Assembly (NCBI GenBank): GCA_002360635.1
Contig: DEQW01000001.1
Location: 287,583 to 351,582, forward strand
Origin: Flavobacteriaceae bacterium UBA3356
Lineage (GTDB): Bacteria; Bacteroidota; Bacteroidia; Flavobacteriales; Flavobacteriaceae
Length of the DNA stretch: 64,000 nucleotides
Direction: 5' to 3'
Shown here: positions 24,173 to 33,142 of the stretch, piece after piece
How the letters are laid out: each line of letters opens with the position of its first letter
Numbering within the stretch: the first letter of the stretch is position 1
Notes under the pieces: generated by a model
The model's input: only the letters and a program-made list of their open reading frames with translations
What the model was told of the DNA's origin: nothing
The model's database searches: none
Translations under genes and position numbers: made by a program

Positions 24173-25168
24173 TTATTGGGTTACCCATTCAATGGCTGTA
24201 TCTCTTTCATCGTTTGTAAACACTTTAAGGTCTAATCCTGGTGTTACAAAATCGGCAGCTTTGACCAAGCCTTTCACTTTTTTATTAGTTACCAGCGCAG
24301 CTTTATCAAACTTGCTGTAAGATGATATTCCCATTTTTATATCTTCCCACAATGCTTTGGCTGTAAAGCCTTCAAAATCTCGCATCTCAACAAGCATTGC
24401 CGTAGGTTGCTGTCTTTGTTCAAGGTTTTTATTTAGAAAGGTGTAATCTGCTTTAGTAAGCGTGTCATAAATCAACAGATGCAGATAGTTGGCATCAGGC
24501 ACTATGGCAAGACCGTGTTCTTCGTTTTTAGTAGGTGCATTTATCCAGTCTATAGCGTCTTGAATTTCATCTTCATCAAATTCTTTCACTGCAATACCCG
24601 GTGTCAAAAAGTTTGCGAAGGGAATAAGGTTCTCTATCCAATCCTTATCTGAAACGATGGCATATTTTCTAAGGTTCTTTATGGAAAACCATTTAAGGTC
24701 AAAGAAAGAAGATGCATTCTTAATTTTTTTTGCACCTGAAACGTCTTCGACTTCAATTATTAAATTGAAATACCCTATGTTCTTTGTAATTTCTTTCATC
24801 TGGGTCAATGCCAGTTCAAAATCATTTTCTGTTGTTGCCTTGTCCACAATTAGGTGGACGGTTGTGTTTGTGTTTATCATATCATTTGTATTTGTAGTGG
24901 ATTTTAGTTTATTTTTCAAATATGCTTCCGCTTCACGTTCCATTTTTTCAAGACGTGTGTAGTAATCGGGAAATTCTTTGAGATGTGCCCAGGCTATTTT
25001 TCCTGTGCGCAGTCCATCATCATTGGTTACATTAGTTTCTGCATACTGTGTGCCGTGTTCCAGCTCTATGTTTATGCCTTTGGCAAATTCATCTAAGGAC
25101 ACTTCATTCCAGTCTATCGATAACAAATTTCCAATATTTCCTGCCTCATTTTTGCTGAACTTTTTCAT
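24173..25168 (-). CDS. DUF5661 protein with two SpoIIAA-like domains
   Basis: The 331-residue cytoplasmic protein joins three modules. Residues 1-85 match DUF5661 (INIELEHGTQYAETNVTNDDGLRTGKIAWAHLKEFPDYY). Two copies of a SpoIIAA-like (STAS-fold) unit follow, at about 100-215 and 225-331; each ends with a similar pattern (FLTPGIAVKEFDEDEIQDAIDWI and FVTPGLDLKVFTNDERDTAIEWV). Family members are often found in stress loci, but their function is unknown. A related two-unit protein without the DUF5661 part is encoded at 39666. It lies 10 bases from the SDR gene. Confidence 0.8.
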   Translation of the reverse strand: MKKFSKNEAGNIGNLLSIDWNEVSLDEFAKGINIELEHGTQYAETNVTNDDGLRTGKIAWAHLKEFPDYYTRLEKMEREAEAYLKNKLKSTTNTNDMINTNTTVHLIVDKATTENDFELALTQMKEITKNIGYFNLIIEVEDVSGAKKIKNASSFFDLKWFSIKNLRKYAIVSDKDWIENLIPFANFLTPGIAVKEFDEDEIQDAIDWINAPTKNEEHGLAIVPDANYLHLLIYDTLTKADYTFLNKNLEQRQQPTAMLVEMRDFEGFTAKALWEDIKMGISSYSKFDKAALVTNKKVKGLVKAADFVTPGLDLKVFTNDERDTAIEWVTQ

Positions 25169-25193
25169 AACTTTTTAATTCTTTTAAGGATTA

Positions 25194-26408
25194 TTATTCA
25201 AATCGTAAGGCTTCAATAGGGTTTAGTTTCGCCGCTTTTCTGGCGGGAAAATAACCGAAGGCAATCCCAATTACCGCAGCAAAACCAAAACCTATCGCTA
25301 TGGCATATCCTGCCGTGGGAACATAAAAATCTGTGGCCTGGTAAATTATTTGATTGCCAATAATACCGAGTGCAATGCCTATTAAACCCCCAGCAGCACT
25401 CAATACAATAGCTTCAATTAAAAACTGGGTCAGTATATCGCTTTCTCTTGCGCCTAAAGCTAATCGTGTACCTATTTCGCGGGTTCTTTCGGTTACCGAA
25501 ACCAGCATAATATTCATAATTCCAATTCCGCCTACCAAGAGCGAAATACTGGCTATGGCACCTAACAGAATGGTAAGGATGCTTGTTATTTCACCTGTAA
25601 TTTCATTGAGTTCCACTTGGGTGGTAATGTCAAAATCATCTTCCTGATTTGCTAAAATCTTATGTGCTTCACGAAGTAGTATGGTAGCTTCAACTTCGGC
25701 ATCTTCAATTTTGTTTTCATTGACGGCAGACGCCATAAATACGTTAAAGTTGGGATTTCCAAAAAGTCTGTTTTGAACTGTTGTATAAGGTGCAACTACC
25801 ATATCGTCCTGGTCGCTACCCATACCACCTTGTCCTTGTTCTTCCAGCAGGCCTACTATAGTAAAGGGAACTTTATCAATGCGTATGGTTCTGCCTATGG
25901 GATTTTCGCCACCATACAATTCTTCCTGAATGGTTTTACCCACTAAACACACTTGTTTTGCGAGTTGTACATCGAGTTCAGAAAAGGCTTCGCCAGAAAC
26001 AACTTCACGGCTCATAATATGAAAATAATCCTGTGAAACGCCGTACACCAAAGTAGATTTATAGCCTTGTGTGCTAATGGCTTGTCCGCCTGCGACCACC
26101 ATTGGCGAAACTTTATCCAGCCATACCGAATTGTTTTTTAAAATATCATAATCCTTGGGGCTTAATTCTTTTCCCTTCCGTACCGAAATCCCACCACGAC
26201 GCTCTTGTTTTACCTGAATAATTAAGAGGTTGGTGCCTAAGCCAGATATCTGATCCTGCACTTGTTTTGTGGCACCTTCGCCAGCTGAAATCGTCATAAT
26301 TACCGCACCTACGCCAATAATAATACCCAGCATTGTGAGCAAACTTCGGGTTCGGTTTTTATTGATGGCCTTAAATGCCACCTTGAATGTTTTAAAAAAC
26401 TGTCGCAT
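25194..26408 (-). CDS. MacB-type ABC transporter permease
   Basis: The 404-residue protein has the FtsX/MacB permease plan: an N-terminal helix (NRTRSLLTMLGIIIGVGAVIMTISAGEGA), a large periplasmic MacB_PCD domain (about 50-250), and three C-terminal helices ending FPARKAAKLNPIEALRFE, a family hallmark. In this operon the ATPase is a separate gene just upstream. With the adaptor and outer-membrane channel it forms a MacAB-TolC-like mechanotransmission pump for peptides, lipids or toxic compounds in the periplasm. Confidence 0.92.
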   Translation of the reverse strand: MRQFFKTFKVAFKAINKNRTRSLLTMLGIIIGVGAVIMTISAGEGATKQVQDQISGLGTNLLIIQVKQERRGGISVRKGKELSPKDYDILKNNSVWLDKVSPMVVAGGQAISTQGYKSTLVYGVSQDYFHIMSREVVSGEAFSELDVQLAKQVCLVGKTIQEELYGGENPIGRTIRIDKVPFTIVGLLEEQGQGGMGSDQDDMVVAPYTTVQNRLFGNPNFNVFMASAVNENKIEDAEVEATILLREAHKILANQEDDFDITTQVELNEITGEITSILTILLGAIASISLLVGGIGIMNIMLVSVTERTREIGTRLALGARESDILTQFLIEAIVLSAAGGLIGIALGIIGNQIIYQATDFYVPTAGYAIAIGFGFAAVIGIAFGYFPARKAAKLNPIEALRFE

Positions 26409-26414
26409 CTTCTT

Positions 26415-27161
26415 TTATTTTGCGGTTAATTCTAAATCTCTAAGTGCGCTTTCCTTGGTGCTACGGTTGGCTATTAGTTCATCTTTAAGAATATACCCAT
26501 CTCTAAAGGTGACAATGCGTTTGGCAAACTGTGCGATTTCGGGTTCGTGGGTAATCATTAAAATGGTTTTTCCTTCATCATTGAGCCTTACAAAAAGGTC
26601 TGCGATATCAATACTGGTTTTACTGTCCAGATTTCCCGTGGCTTCATCTGCCAAGATTAATGTTGGGTCGTTTACTAATGCTCTTGCTATGGCTACCCTT
26701 TGTTGCTGGCCACCAGAAAGTTCGTTGGTTTTATGTAACATTCGGTTTTCCAGACCTACCTGTTTTAAAGCATTTTCTGCCATTTCCTTAGGATTGGGAA
26801 ATCTTGCGGTGCGGTCGTACACCAATGGAAGTTCCACATTTTCGAGTGCTGTGGTTCGCGAAAGCAAATTATAGCTTTGAAAAATGAACCCTATTTTTTG
26901 ATTGCGTATATCTGCAAGTTGGTTTTTAGAAAGGGTGTTTACGTGAACGCCGTCTAAATAATAATCGCCGGAAGATGGCAAATCAAGGCAACCCAAAATG
27001 TTTAAATACGTGGATTTTCCCGAACCCGATGCACCCATAATCGCAACAAATTCGCCTTCTTCGATAATTAAATCTACATCGGTAAGTGCGCGTACTTCTA
27101 TCTCGCCGTTTTTAAAAACGCGACTTACTTTTTTTGTTTCTATTACTTTTTTGGCGGCCAT
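26415..27161 (-). CDS. MacB-type ABC transporter ATP-binding protein
   Basis: The 248-residue ATPase has Walker A GASGSGKSTYLN, Q-loop FIFQSYNLL, signature LSGGQQQRVAIARAL, Walker B LILADEATGNLD and the H-loop ITHEPE, all intact. The LolD/MacB subclass is indicated by the TALENVELPLVY stretch. It shares one base with the adaptor gene (TAATG) and precedes the permease by 6 bases. It should energise the permease. Confidence 0.93.
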   Translation of the reverse strand: MAAKKVIETKKVSRVFKNGEIEVRALTDVDLIIEEGEFVAIMGASGSGKSTYLNILGCLDLPSSGDYYLDGVHVNTLSKNQLADIRNQKIGFIFQSYNLLSRTTALENVELPLVYDRTARFPNPKEMAENALKQVGLENRMLHKTNELSGGQQQRVAIARALVNDPTLILADEATGNLDSKTSIDIADLFVRLNDEGKTILMITHEPEIAQFAKRIVTFRDGYILKDELIANRSTKESALRDLELTAK

Positions 27162-28378
27162 TATTTTTCAGTTTTAATACTATTAATGGCTTTGTCGCCT
27201 TCATTTAATGGATTGTCCCCAAGAAACTTGACTATCTGGGATTGTAAGCCGCTTTTAATGCCTATTTCTACAAATCTGAAATCGAGTTTTCCCGTTTCAT
27301 CTTGATAGAAAAAACCATCAATGTTAGTAGGAAGTTTCTTTTTGAAATTTGCTGGTGTATAGGTTTCGTCATTATTTAAAGCACGTTCAAAACGTTGTTG
27401 TAAAGAGTCTGGTAATAAGCGTTTTGCTTTTTCTTGTAGTACAGGTTTTATTTCCTGTAGCATCTCTTCGGAAGGGCGAAAACGAAATGCTGAATTATTC
27501 AGCAAAAGCACATTTGTAGCTTCTTGCGTGATAAATTCAAGGTTGGCGGTCATACCTGGCAACAGTAGGTTTTCCTTATTATCTACATCAACCACCACTT
27601 GGTAATTCACAACGTTATTGATTTTTATAGGCTGTAACCTAATCTGGCTCACCGAACCTGTAAAGGGTTTTTCGGGATAGGTCTGCACGGTAAATCTCAC
27701 TTCCATTCCCTGTGTGATGTAGCCTATATCACTTTCATCTACATCTGCAAGAATTTGCATTTTTGAAAGATCTTCGGCAATAATAAATAACGTAGGTGTA
27801 GAGAAAGATGCTGCAACGGTTTGGCCTTCTTCCACACTACGTTCGGTCACAGTTCCACTAATAGGCGACGTGATACGCGCATAACCCATATTTACCTGTA
27901 TGGCCCTTACCGCAGCTTTAGCGGCATCTCTAGCACTTTTTGCCTGCTGATATGTAAATTGCGAGTTCGTAAATTGTTGTTCTGAAATAACTTTTTCGTT
28001 ATAGAGATTTTGGTCTCTTTCAAATTCTGTACGTGCTTGGTTGAGCTGGGTTTCGCTCACGGCAAGATTGGCTTGTGCGCTGGATAAATTGGTCTGTAAC
28101 AACCTTAAATCCATCTCAGCGAGTAATTGTCCTGCACTTACTCTGTCATTATAATCAACATATATTTTTTGAATGGTACCAGAAATTTGTGTTCCTACTT
28201 CAACCGTGTTGATGGCTTCCAGCGTTCCCGTACTTGATACATTTGCTTCTATACTACCTGTTTCAAACGTGGTGTAGGTGTACGAAAGGTTTTTTGCATC
28301 CAGTTGCGGTTTGTAGATAAAATAGACCGCAAGTGCTACGATGAGCAGTATTGGGATAATCCATTTAAGTTTTTTCAT
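27161..28378 (-). CDS. MacA-type periplasmic adaptor (HlyD family)
   Basis: The 405-residue adaptor has an N-terminal membrane anchor, a lipoyl domain (STGTLEAINTVEVGTQISGTIQKIYVDYNDRV), a coiled-coil hairpin of about 75 residues, the second lipoyl half (ARITSPISGTVTERSVEEGQTV) and beta-barrel regions. It would bridge the permease and the outer-membrane channel encoded next to it. The C-terminal 120 residues contain an insertion of about 70 residues (EEMLQEIKPVLQEKAKRLLPDS) with a helical look, longer than in MacA and seen in Bacteroidota relatives. Confidence 0.9.
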   Translation of the reverse strand: MKKLKWIIPILLIVALAVYFIYKPQLDAKNLSYTYTTFETGSIEANVSSTGTLEAINTVEVGTQISGTIQKIYVDYNDRVSAGQLLAEMDLRLLQTNLSSAQANLAVSETQLNQARTEFERDQNLYNEKVISEQQFTNSQFTYQQAKSARDAAKAAVRAIQVNMGYARITSPISGTVTERSVEEGQTVAASFSTPTLFIIAEDLSKMQILADVDESDIGYITQGMEVRFTVQTYPEKPFTGSVSQIRLQPIKINNVVNYQVVVDVDNKENLLLPGMTANLEFITQEATNVLLLNNSAFRFRPSEEMLQEIKPVLQEKAKRLLPDSLQQRFERALNNDETYTPANFKKKLPTNIDGFFYQDETGKLDFRFVEIGIKSGLQSQIVKFLGDNPLNEGDKAINSIKTEK

Positions 28379-28389
28379 TGTTTTTATAT

Positions 28390-29709
28390 TTAATCGTTAC
28401 CTAGTAAAAGTTGATAATTGTAGAATGTGGTTTTATAGTCTGAAACGGCTTGTAGCCAGTTAAGTCTTGCTTGGGTATAAGTAAGTTCTGCATCATTGAC
28501 TTCTAAAAATGTGCCTGCACCAAACTGATATCTTTTTTGAGCCAGTTGAAGTGCTTTTTCGCTAAGCTTCATATTTGTTTTTTGCACTTCGGTTCGTTCC
28601 ATAGAAAATTGAAGGTTTTGGCGCAGTTCGTTGTATTGCATTGATAATTGTGTTTCGGCAAATTGCTGTCTTTCAAGGGTTATATCTTTGGCAATTTTTG
28701 CTTGAGCCACTCTGTTTTTTGTAATGTTTCCATTAAAAATGGGAATCTGTAATTGCAACCCAACCAGACTTGTTTGCACCCAATCGTATTCAGAAATATC
28801 AAAATCATCTGCTTGTGCTAGGTAGCTGTAATTTCCTATGGCGTTAAGTGTGGGATAATAGGCTGCGCTTGTTGCTTCAAGTTGATTTTCTGAAATTTGT
28901 GCTTCAAGTTCTAATTGTTTTAATTGGCTGTTGTTGTTCAACATTTCATTCAACGCTTCAGAACGCAGTAATTCGTTCTCAACAATTTCTAAAGGTGCGG
29001 TAAGGTTTAGCTTTATAGTAGTATCAATTCCTATTAATAATTTTAAAGTATTGGTTGCTGGAAGAATATTGCTCTGCGCTTCTAATAAATTTGCTTGTGC
29101 TGTGGCAACTTGCACTTGTGCAGCGGTAAGGTCGTATTCGGTCACTTGACCTTGTTTTAAGCGTTTTTCAATATCTGTTTGAATTTTTAAGACATTTGCC
29201 AGCCTGTTTTGTTGTACAGCTACAACCTCTTGTAACAGCAATACTGTGAAATAAGCGTTTTTGATATCGCTTACAACAACCTGCTCAATGCCACGACCAG
29301 TTTCCTGTTGTAATAGCAATTGTGATTGGGCTATTTTTTGCAAGCTCTTGTTTGCCTTTGAAAAAATTGGAAGTGAAAGATTGAGCGACGCTCTATAATC
29401 ATTATCAAACCCAAGCTCTGTTGCAGAACCTGCCATACCAAACGCTTCTGGTAAAAAAATCACCTGTCTATCTATATTGCGGTTATAAGAAGCATCTGCG
29501 GACAACTTGGGCAAGACACTTCCCTTAGCTTCTTTAACCGCATAGTTTGCTGCATCTACCTGAGCATTGCTGATGGAAATATCTATATTCCCATTTTTTG
29601 CCAACGCCAATGCTTCTTCTAAACTTAAATTAACTTCTTGCTGAGCAGTTGTATTAAGATGCACGATGCAAATGAAGAATGTTAGTATGGGTATCCTCAA
29701 AAATTTCAT
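28390..29709 (-). CDS. TolC-like outer-membrane efflux protein
   Basis: The 439-residue protein has a signal peptide (cleavage after NTTAQ) and two repeats of the outer-membrane efflux family: long helices rich in Ala, Gln and Leu with short beta segments. NLSLEEALALAKNGNIDI and the GAGTFLEVNDAELTYTQARLNWLQAV end are typical. It opens a minus-strand operon that continues with the adaptor, ATPase and permease. The promoter just upstream carries tandem Fnr-like sites. Confidence 0.92.
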   Translation of the reverse strand: MKFLRIPILTFFICIVHLNTTAQQEVNLSLEEALALAKNGNIDISISNAQVDAANYAVKEAKGSVLPKLSADASYNRNIDRQVIFLPEAFGMAGSATELGFDNDYRASLNLSLPIFSKANKSLQKIAQSQLLLQQETGRGIEQVVVSDIKNAYFTVLLLQEVVAVQQNRLANVLKIQTDIEKRLKQGQVTEYDLTAAQVQVATAQANLLEAQSNILPATNTLKLLIGIDTTIKLNLTAPLEIVENELLRSEALNEMLNNNSQLKQLELEAQISENQLEATSAAYYPTLNAIGNYSYLAQADDFDISEYDWVQTSLVGLQLQIPIFNGNITKNRVAQAKIAKDITLERQQFAETQLSMQYNELRQNLQFSMERTEVQKTNMKLSEKALQLAQKRYQFGAGTFLEVNDAELTYTQARLNWLQAVSDYKTTFYNYQLLLGND

Positions 29710-29728
29710 TTCTTATTATTTTATGAGA

Positions 29729-29793
29729 CAAAATTAGACGTAACGTGCGGTGCGGATTGTGACTTAGGTCAATGGTAGTAATGATATTTATCA
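29729..29793 (-). promoter_or_regulatory. tolC-macAB operon promoter with tandem Fnr-like sites
   Basis: On the minus strand a -7 box TAATTTTG (complement of 29729-29736) lies 29.5 bp from the centre of TGACTTAGGTCA (29760-29771). A second palindrome TGATATTTATCA (29782-29793) is centred 22 bp further upstream. The first copy also appears identically at 29823 for the divergent gene. Confidence 0.75.
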
Positions 29794-29822
29794 TCTATGA
29801 ATATGCCTAAAATGGTTTGTGA

Positions 29823-29865
29823 TGACTTAGGTCATTTTTTTTTAGGAAAAAAACCGAAACCTTTG
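29823..29865 (+). promoter_or_regulatory. Promoter of the cyclase gene with an Fnr-like site
   Basis: TGACTTAGGTCA (29823-29834) is centred 29.5 bp before a near-consensus -7 box AACCTTTG (29858-29865, one mismatch to TANNTTTG). The transcript leader to the start at 30000 would be about 130 bases. Confidence 0.6.
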
Positions 29866-29999
29866 CAGTAAGATTATAAAGATTGATAGCACAAGCGCTT
29901 GATTAAAAAACGTTTTTAGACAAGCTCTATTAAGTCGAGGGGGAATTTACAGCAAGTAGGTTCCCCTTACACAATTTAAGGCATTATACTTTTTGAGAT

Positions 30000-31052
30000 A
30001 TGAAACCAAAATACGTTACAACCATAATAAAACATATAGTTATATGGACAGCCGCATTTTTTTTATGGACGTTGTTGCGAAATTATGGTCAAGAAGTAAT
30101 TTCAGATTATAATGACATTTCCCAGTTTAACCAAATTGCAACTATCCTTGTTCTCGGCGTAATTGCTGGAATTCTTTTTGGCGTATTCGAGATAGTTTTT
30201 GAGCGTTATGTCAATAGAAATATGGCTTTGGGAAAATTGGTTTTAATATCGTCAATAAGTTATTTAACCATCATCTTCACACTCATTTTTTGTGGTGGTT
30301 ATTTATTTCACGAGATATCTGGCGAGACTTTTTATTGGCAGAACTATAAAGAGATTATGTTCTCAAAACAGGTTATATTGTTGCTTGTTTATTTTTTTAT
30401 CATCATTACACTCACAAGTTTGTTCAATGAAATAGACAAACGTTTGGGACAGGGAAATCTTTGGAAATTACTAAAAGGATAATTTTATACACCTAAAGAA
30501 GATCATAGGATTTTTCTGTTTATCGATTTAAAATCATCTACCACTATAGCCGAAAATATAGGTCATTTACAATACAGCAAATTGTTGCAGGATTGTTTCT
30601 ACGACCTTAACGTGGTTGAGAAGTCAAAAGCTGAATTATACCAACACGTAGGCGACGAGGCAGTACTTACGTGGCCGACCGCTATGGGTATTGCACAAGG
30701 TAACTGCCTGCAAGCTTTCTATGATTTTAAAGCTATCTTGTTAGAAAAAGCCGAGTACTATCAACAAACCTACGGTGTAGTGCCCGAGTTTAAAGCAGGA
30801 ATGCACTTTGGGAATATTGTTGTTGCCGAAGTAGGTAATCTTAAACGTGAAATTGCCTATCACGGTGACACTATAAACATAGCAGCTCGCCTACAGGAAA
30901 AATGCAACGAGTTGGGAAAAGAAATGCTCATATCGGCCAAGATGAAAGAAGAACTAAAACCGGTAAGTGGTTATTCTTTTGAATTTCAAGGCGAACTGCC
31001 ATTGAAAGGTAAACGTAAATCGGTGAAGCTCTATAGTGTCTTAAGAGAGTAG
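30000..31052 (+). pseudogene. Membrane class III nucleotidyl cyclase interrupted by an in-frame stop
   Basis: The first 160 codons encode four membrane helices. They end in a TAA at 30480-30482, yet the same frame stays open afterwards through a full class III cyclase domain: IFLFIDLKSSTTIAENIGH holds the first metal Asp (codon 30525), GDEAVLTWP the second, and HGDTINIAARLQEKC the conserved Asn and Arg. Intact relatives join both parts in one protein. AAA to TAA (one base) would explain the break. No ATG exists between the stop and the first metal Asp, so the domain cannot be made intact by simple restart; internal TTG at 30582 omits it. Either a recent nonsense mutation, a sequencing error, or stop readthrough. 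It sits behind an Fnr-like site. Confidence 0.8.
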
Positions 31053-31054
31053 CG

Positions 31055-31804
31055 CTACTTTTTTAACGAAGCTTTGGTAAATATGTATTCAGGGATTTCA
31101 ACATTAAATTGAATCTCTTTCACAATAAAATCGGTACCCTTGCCATCTTTGAGTACATCTTTGTAATTCATTTTAAAAGGATACCATCGCCCCTCAACCT
31201 GTTTAATATCATCCATTACTACCTTCTTTAATAATTGTCCGCTTTTTGCGAAAAGTTCTTCCTTTAACGGCACAAATCGTTCGGTATCTATCCAAATGGT
31301 TCGTTTAGGGTAAGACACGTCGTCCACTTTGGCAATGAGTTCCAATTTCCACGTGTTTCTATCGCCTATGGTTTCTTCAGAAATAATGGTGGCTTCATAT
31401 ATATCGGTGAGTTCTCGGTCTTCCATCATATCCTCATACGATAAATCTGAACCCATAACGGACTGTCTTAACATATGCCCTGAAAGTTGGATGGTTCTAT
31501 CTGTTGAAGGTGAATAAATCCAAAGGCGGTCTTCCAGTTTTAGCATTTTCGTTCCTTCTTCGCGGGCAGGTGCCAAGTATTCGGTAAAGGAATCGTTCTT
31601 CCCTCTGGTGTAGCCCTTTGAGGTTACGGTTCTCTTGTTTCGTTTTCCGTAAATAACCATATCTGAAACGACTACCTGCGTTTCTGAACTCATATTGTCA
31701 TCTACTTTATTAATGATTTCATTAGCCGTTAGATTTTGAGCTTGTACTTCAAAACCACTTCCAACGATCACTATCATTACAAGGATATATTTTATTGTTT
31801 TCAT
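31055..31804 (-). CDS. LolA-like outer membrane lipoprotein-sorting protein (COG2834 type)
   Basis: I choose the ATG at 31804 because it gives a clean signal peptide (cleavage after EVQAQ); the longer frame upstream is charged. The 249-residue product has the LolA/LppX-like blocks: NEIINKVDDNM, then TEYLAPAREEGTKMLKLEDRLWIYSPSTDRTIQLSGHMLRQSVMGSDLSYEDMM, which is diagnostic of the COG2834 subfamily. Members bind lipids or lipoproteins in the periplasm and travel with ABC or RND exporters. It is the last gene of the barrel-ABC operon starting at 36148. Confidence 0.85.
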   Translation of the reverse strand: MKTIKYILVMIVIVGSGFEVQAQNLTANEIINKVDDNMSSETQVVVSDMVIYGKRNKRTVTSKGYTRGKNDSFTEYLAPAREEGTKMLKLEDRLWIYSPSTDRTIQLSGHMLRQSVMGSDLSYEDMMEDRELTDIYEATIISEETIGDRNTWKLELIAKVDDVSYPKRTIWIDTERFVPLKEELFAKSGQLLKKVVMDDIKQVEGRWYPFKMNYKDVLKDGKGTDFIVKEIQFNVEIPEYIFTKASLKK

Positions 31805-31867
31805 TTTATTGTTTTTTAGCTTTTTAATCCTATTTCTTGTCATCATTCTAAAGCGTTCCTATCTATA

Positions 31868-33142
31868 TTATACTTCCAATTCGTTAAATAAATTGGCCGT
31901 TTCGCGTTTGTAAATACCAATTCCTGCCAGCATTGTGCCAAAAACCATAGCAACAACACCAGGAATAAACCCAATGTAAAACAGGCTTGGTGTTATCTTT
32001 GACCGTAAAACTGTAGGCATAATCATTGACGAATTATTCAAATAACCACTAATATCTATACCTACTACTTGCAAATAATAGGTTATGGCTATGCCAATAA
32101 TCGTCCCCAGAACAGAGCCGATGATGCCTATAAGAACCGCTTCCAATACCATAGAACGGTATATTTTTCCTTTGGACTCGCCTAATGCCAAACGGATGCC
32201 AAATTCTTGATACCGTCTTAAACCACCTAACAAACCTGTGTTCCAAAGAACAATGGACATTGCCAAAACAAAAATGAAAACAAATAGTGCAGACATTACA
32301 TCGGCATAATCCAATAGGCTCGCCAAGTTGTTCTGCTCTCTTAGGGTAAACATTTCTGGCGAAAACTCGTCCGTTGCTAATTTATACTCATTATTAAATT
32401 CTTCTGAAATATTATCTACTTCTGGTTGGTCATAAACCCCACTTTTTAAGAACCCTAAAATTTCGCCTGTGGCGTTTTCCATATCCAGCATTTGTTGTGC
32501 ATCGGTAAGGTCAATGATTAGCGCACCTTTGTCCATTGCAGAGGTGCCAAACTTTATCGTGCCTTTTATTTCAAATGTTTTAAAGGTCATACTACCATTC
32601 ATCGTAGAACCAAAAAGCGTAATCTCATCGCCAATCTTTAAATCTAATTTTTCCGAAAAGTCGTGGCCAATTATTGCTTCGCCTGCTTTTTTGGGCAATG
32701 CCCCTGTAATAAGGGAACTCTCAAGATTCATTCGCTTGTTCTCACCGCTCTTGCCCGAAAACAAATCGAGTGCCATCCCTGTGGCTGGCCCTTGCGCTCT
32801 TGTGTTTCCGTCTTTATCGGGCACATCTATCAGGCCACCAAATTTTATACGCTGTACCCATTGCATTTGTGGTATTTCATTGTGTAGGGTATCTATCCAT
32901 CCAGATGCATCTAAAAGTGCCAAGTCATTGGGAACTTGGTCTTTGTTTTCGGCATAGGCTTGGGTCATTATTTTTACGTGGCCGGTTTCAAAACGTGCGT
33001 TTTGGTCAATAATATCACCAAAAGCACCTTTCAAATATCCACTTAATAATACCGTGAGACCAACACCAATTGCAATAATAATGATGGGCAGTATACTTCT
33101 GCTTTTGTCACGTATAATACCTTTTAATAAAAATTGTATCAT
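31868..33142 (-). CDS. LolC/E-like ABC permease, second copy of a pair
   Basis: The 424-residue FtsX-family permease has an N-terminal helix (RSILPIIIIAIGVGLTVLLSGYLKGAFGDII), a periplasmic domain, and three C-terminal helices from about residue 280. The ending GIYKRETANLFNELEV departs from the usual PARKAAxxNPxxAL motif, so it is the more divergent of the two permeases. It overlaps the other permease gene by 4 bases (ATGA). The pair would form a heterodimeric LolCDE-type extractor. Confidence 0.85.
   Translation of the reverse strand: MIQFLLKGIIRDKSRSILPIIIIAIGVGLTVLLSGYLKGAFGDIIDQNARFETGHVKIMTQAYAENKDQVPNDLALLDASGWIDTLHNEIPQMQWVQRIKFGGLIDVPDKDGNTRAQGPATGMALDLFSGKSGENKRMNLESSLITGALPKKAGEAIIGHDFSEKLDLKIGDEITLFGSTMNGSMTFKTFEIKGTIKFGTSAMDKGALIIDLTDAQQMLDMENATGEILGFLKSGVYDQPEVDNISEEFNNEYKLATDEFSPEMFTLREQNNLASLLDYADVMSALFVFIFVLAMSIVLWNTGLLGGLRRYQEFGIRLALGESKGKIYRSMVLEAVLIGIIGSVLGTIIGIAITYYLQVVGIDISGYLNNSSMIMPTVLRSKITPSLFYIGFIPGVVAMVFGTMLAGIGIYKRETANLFNELEV

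Noticed and set aside
31805..31846. Longer N-terminus of the LolA-like protein
   Set aside because: The ATG at 31804 gives a clean signal peptide; the extension is charged and would mask it.
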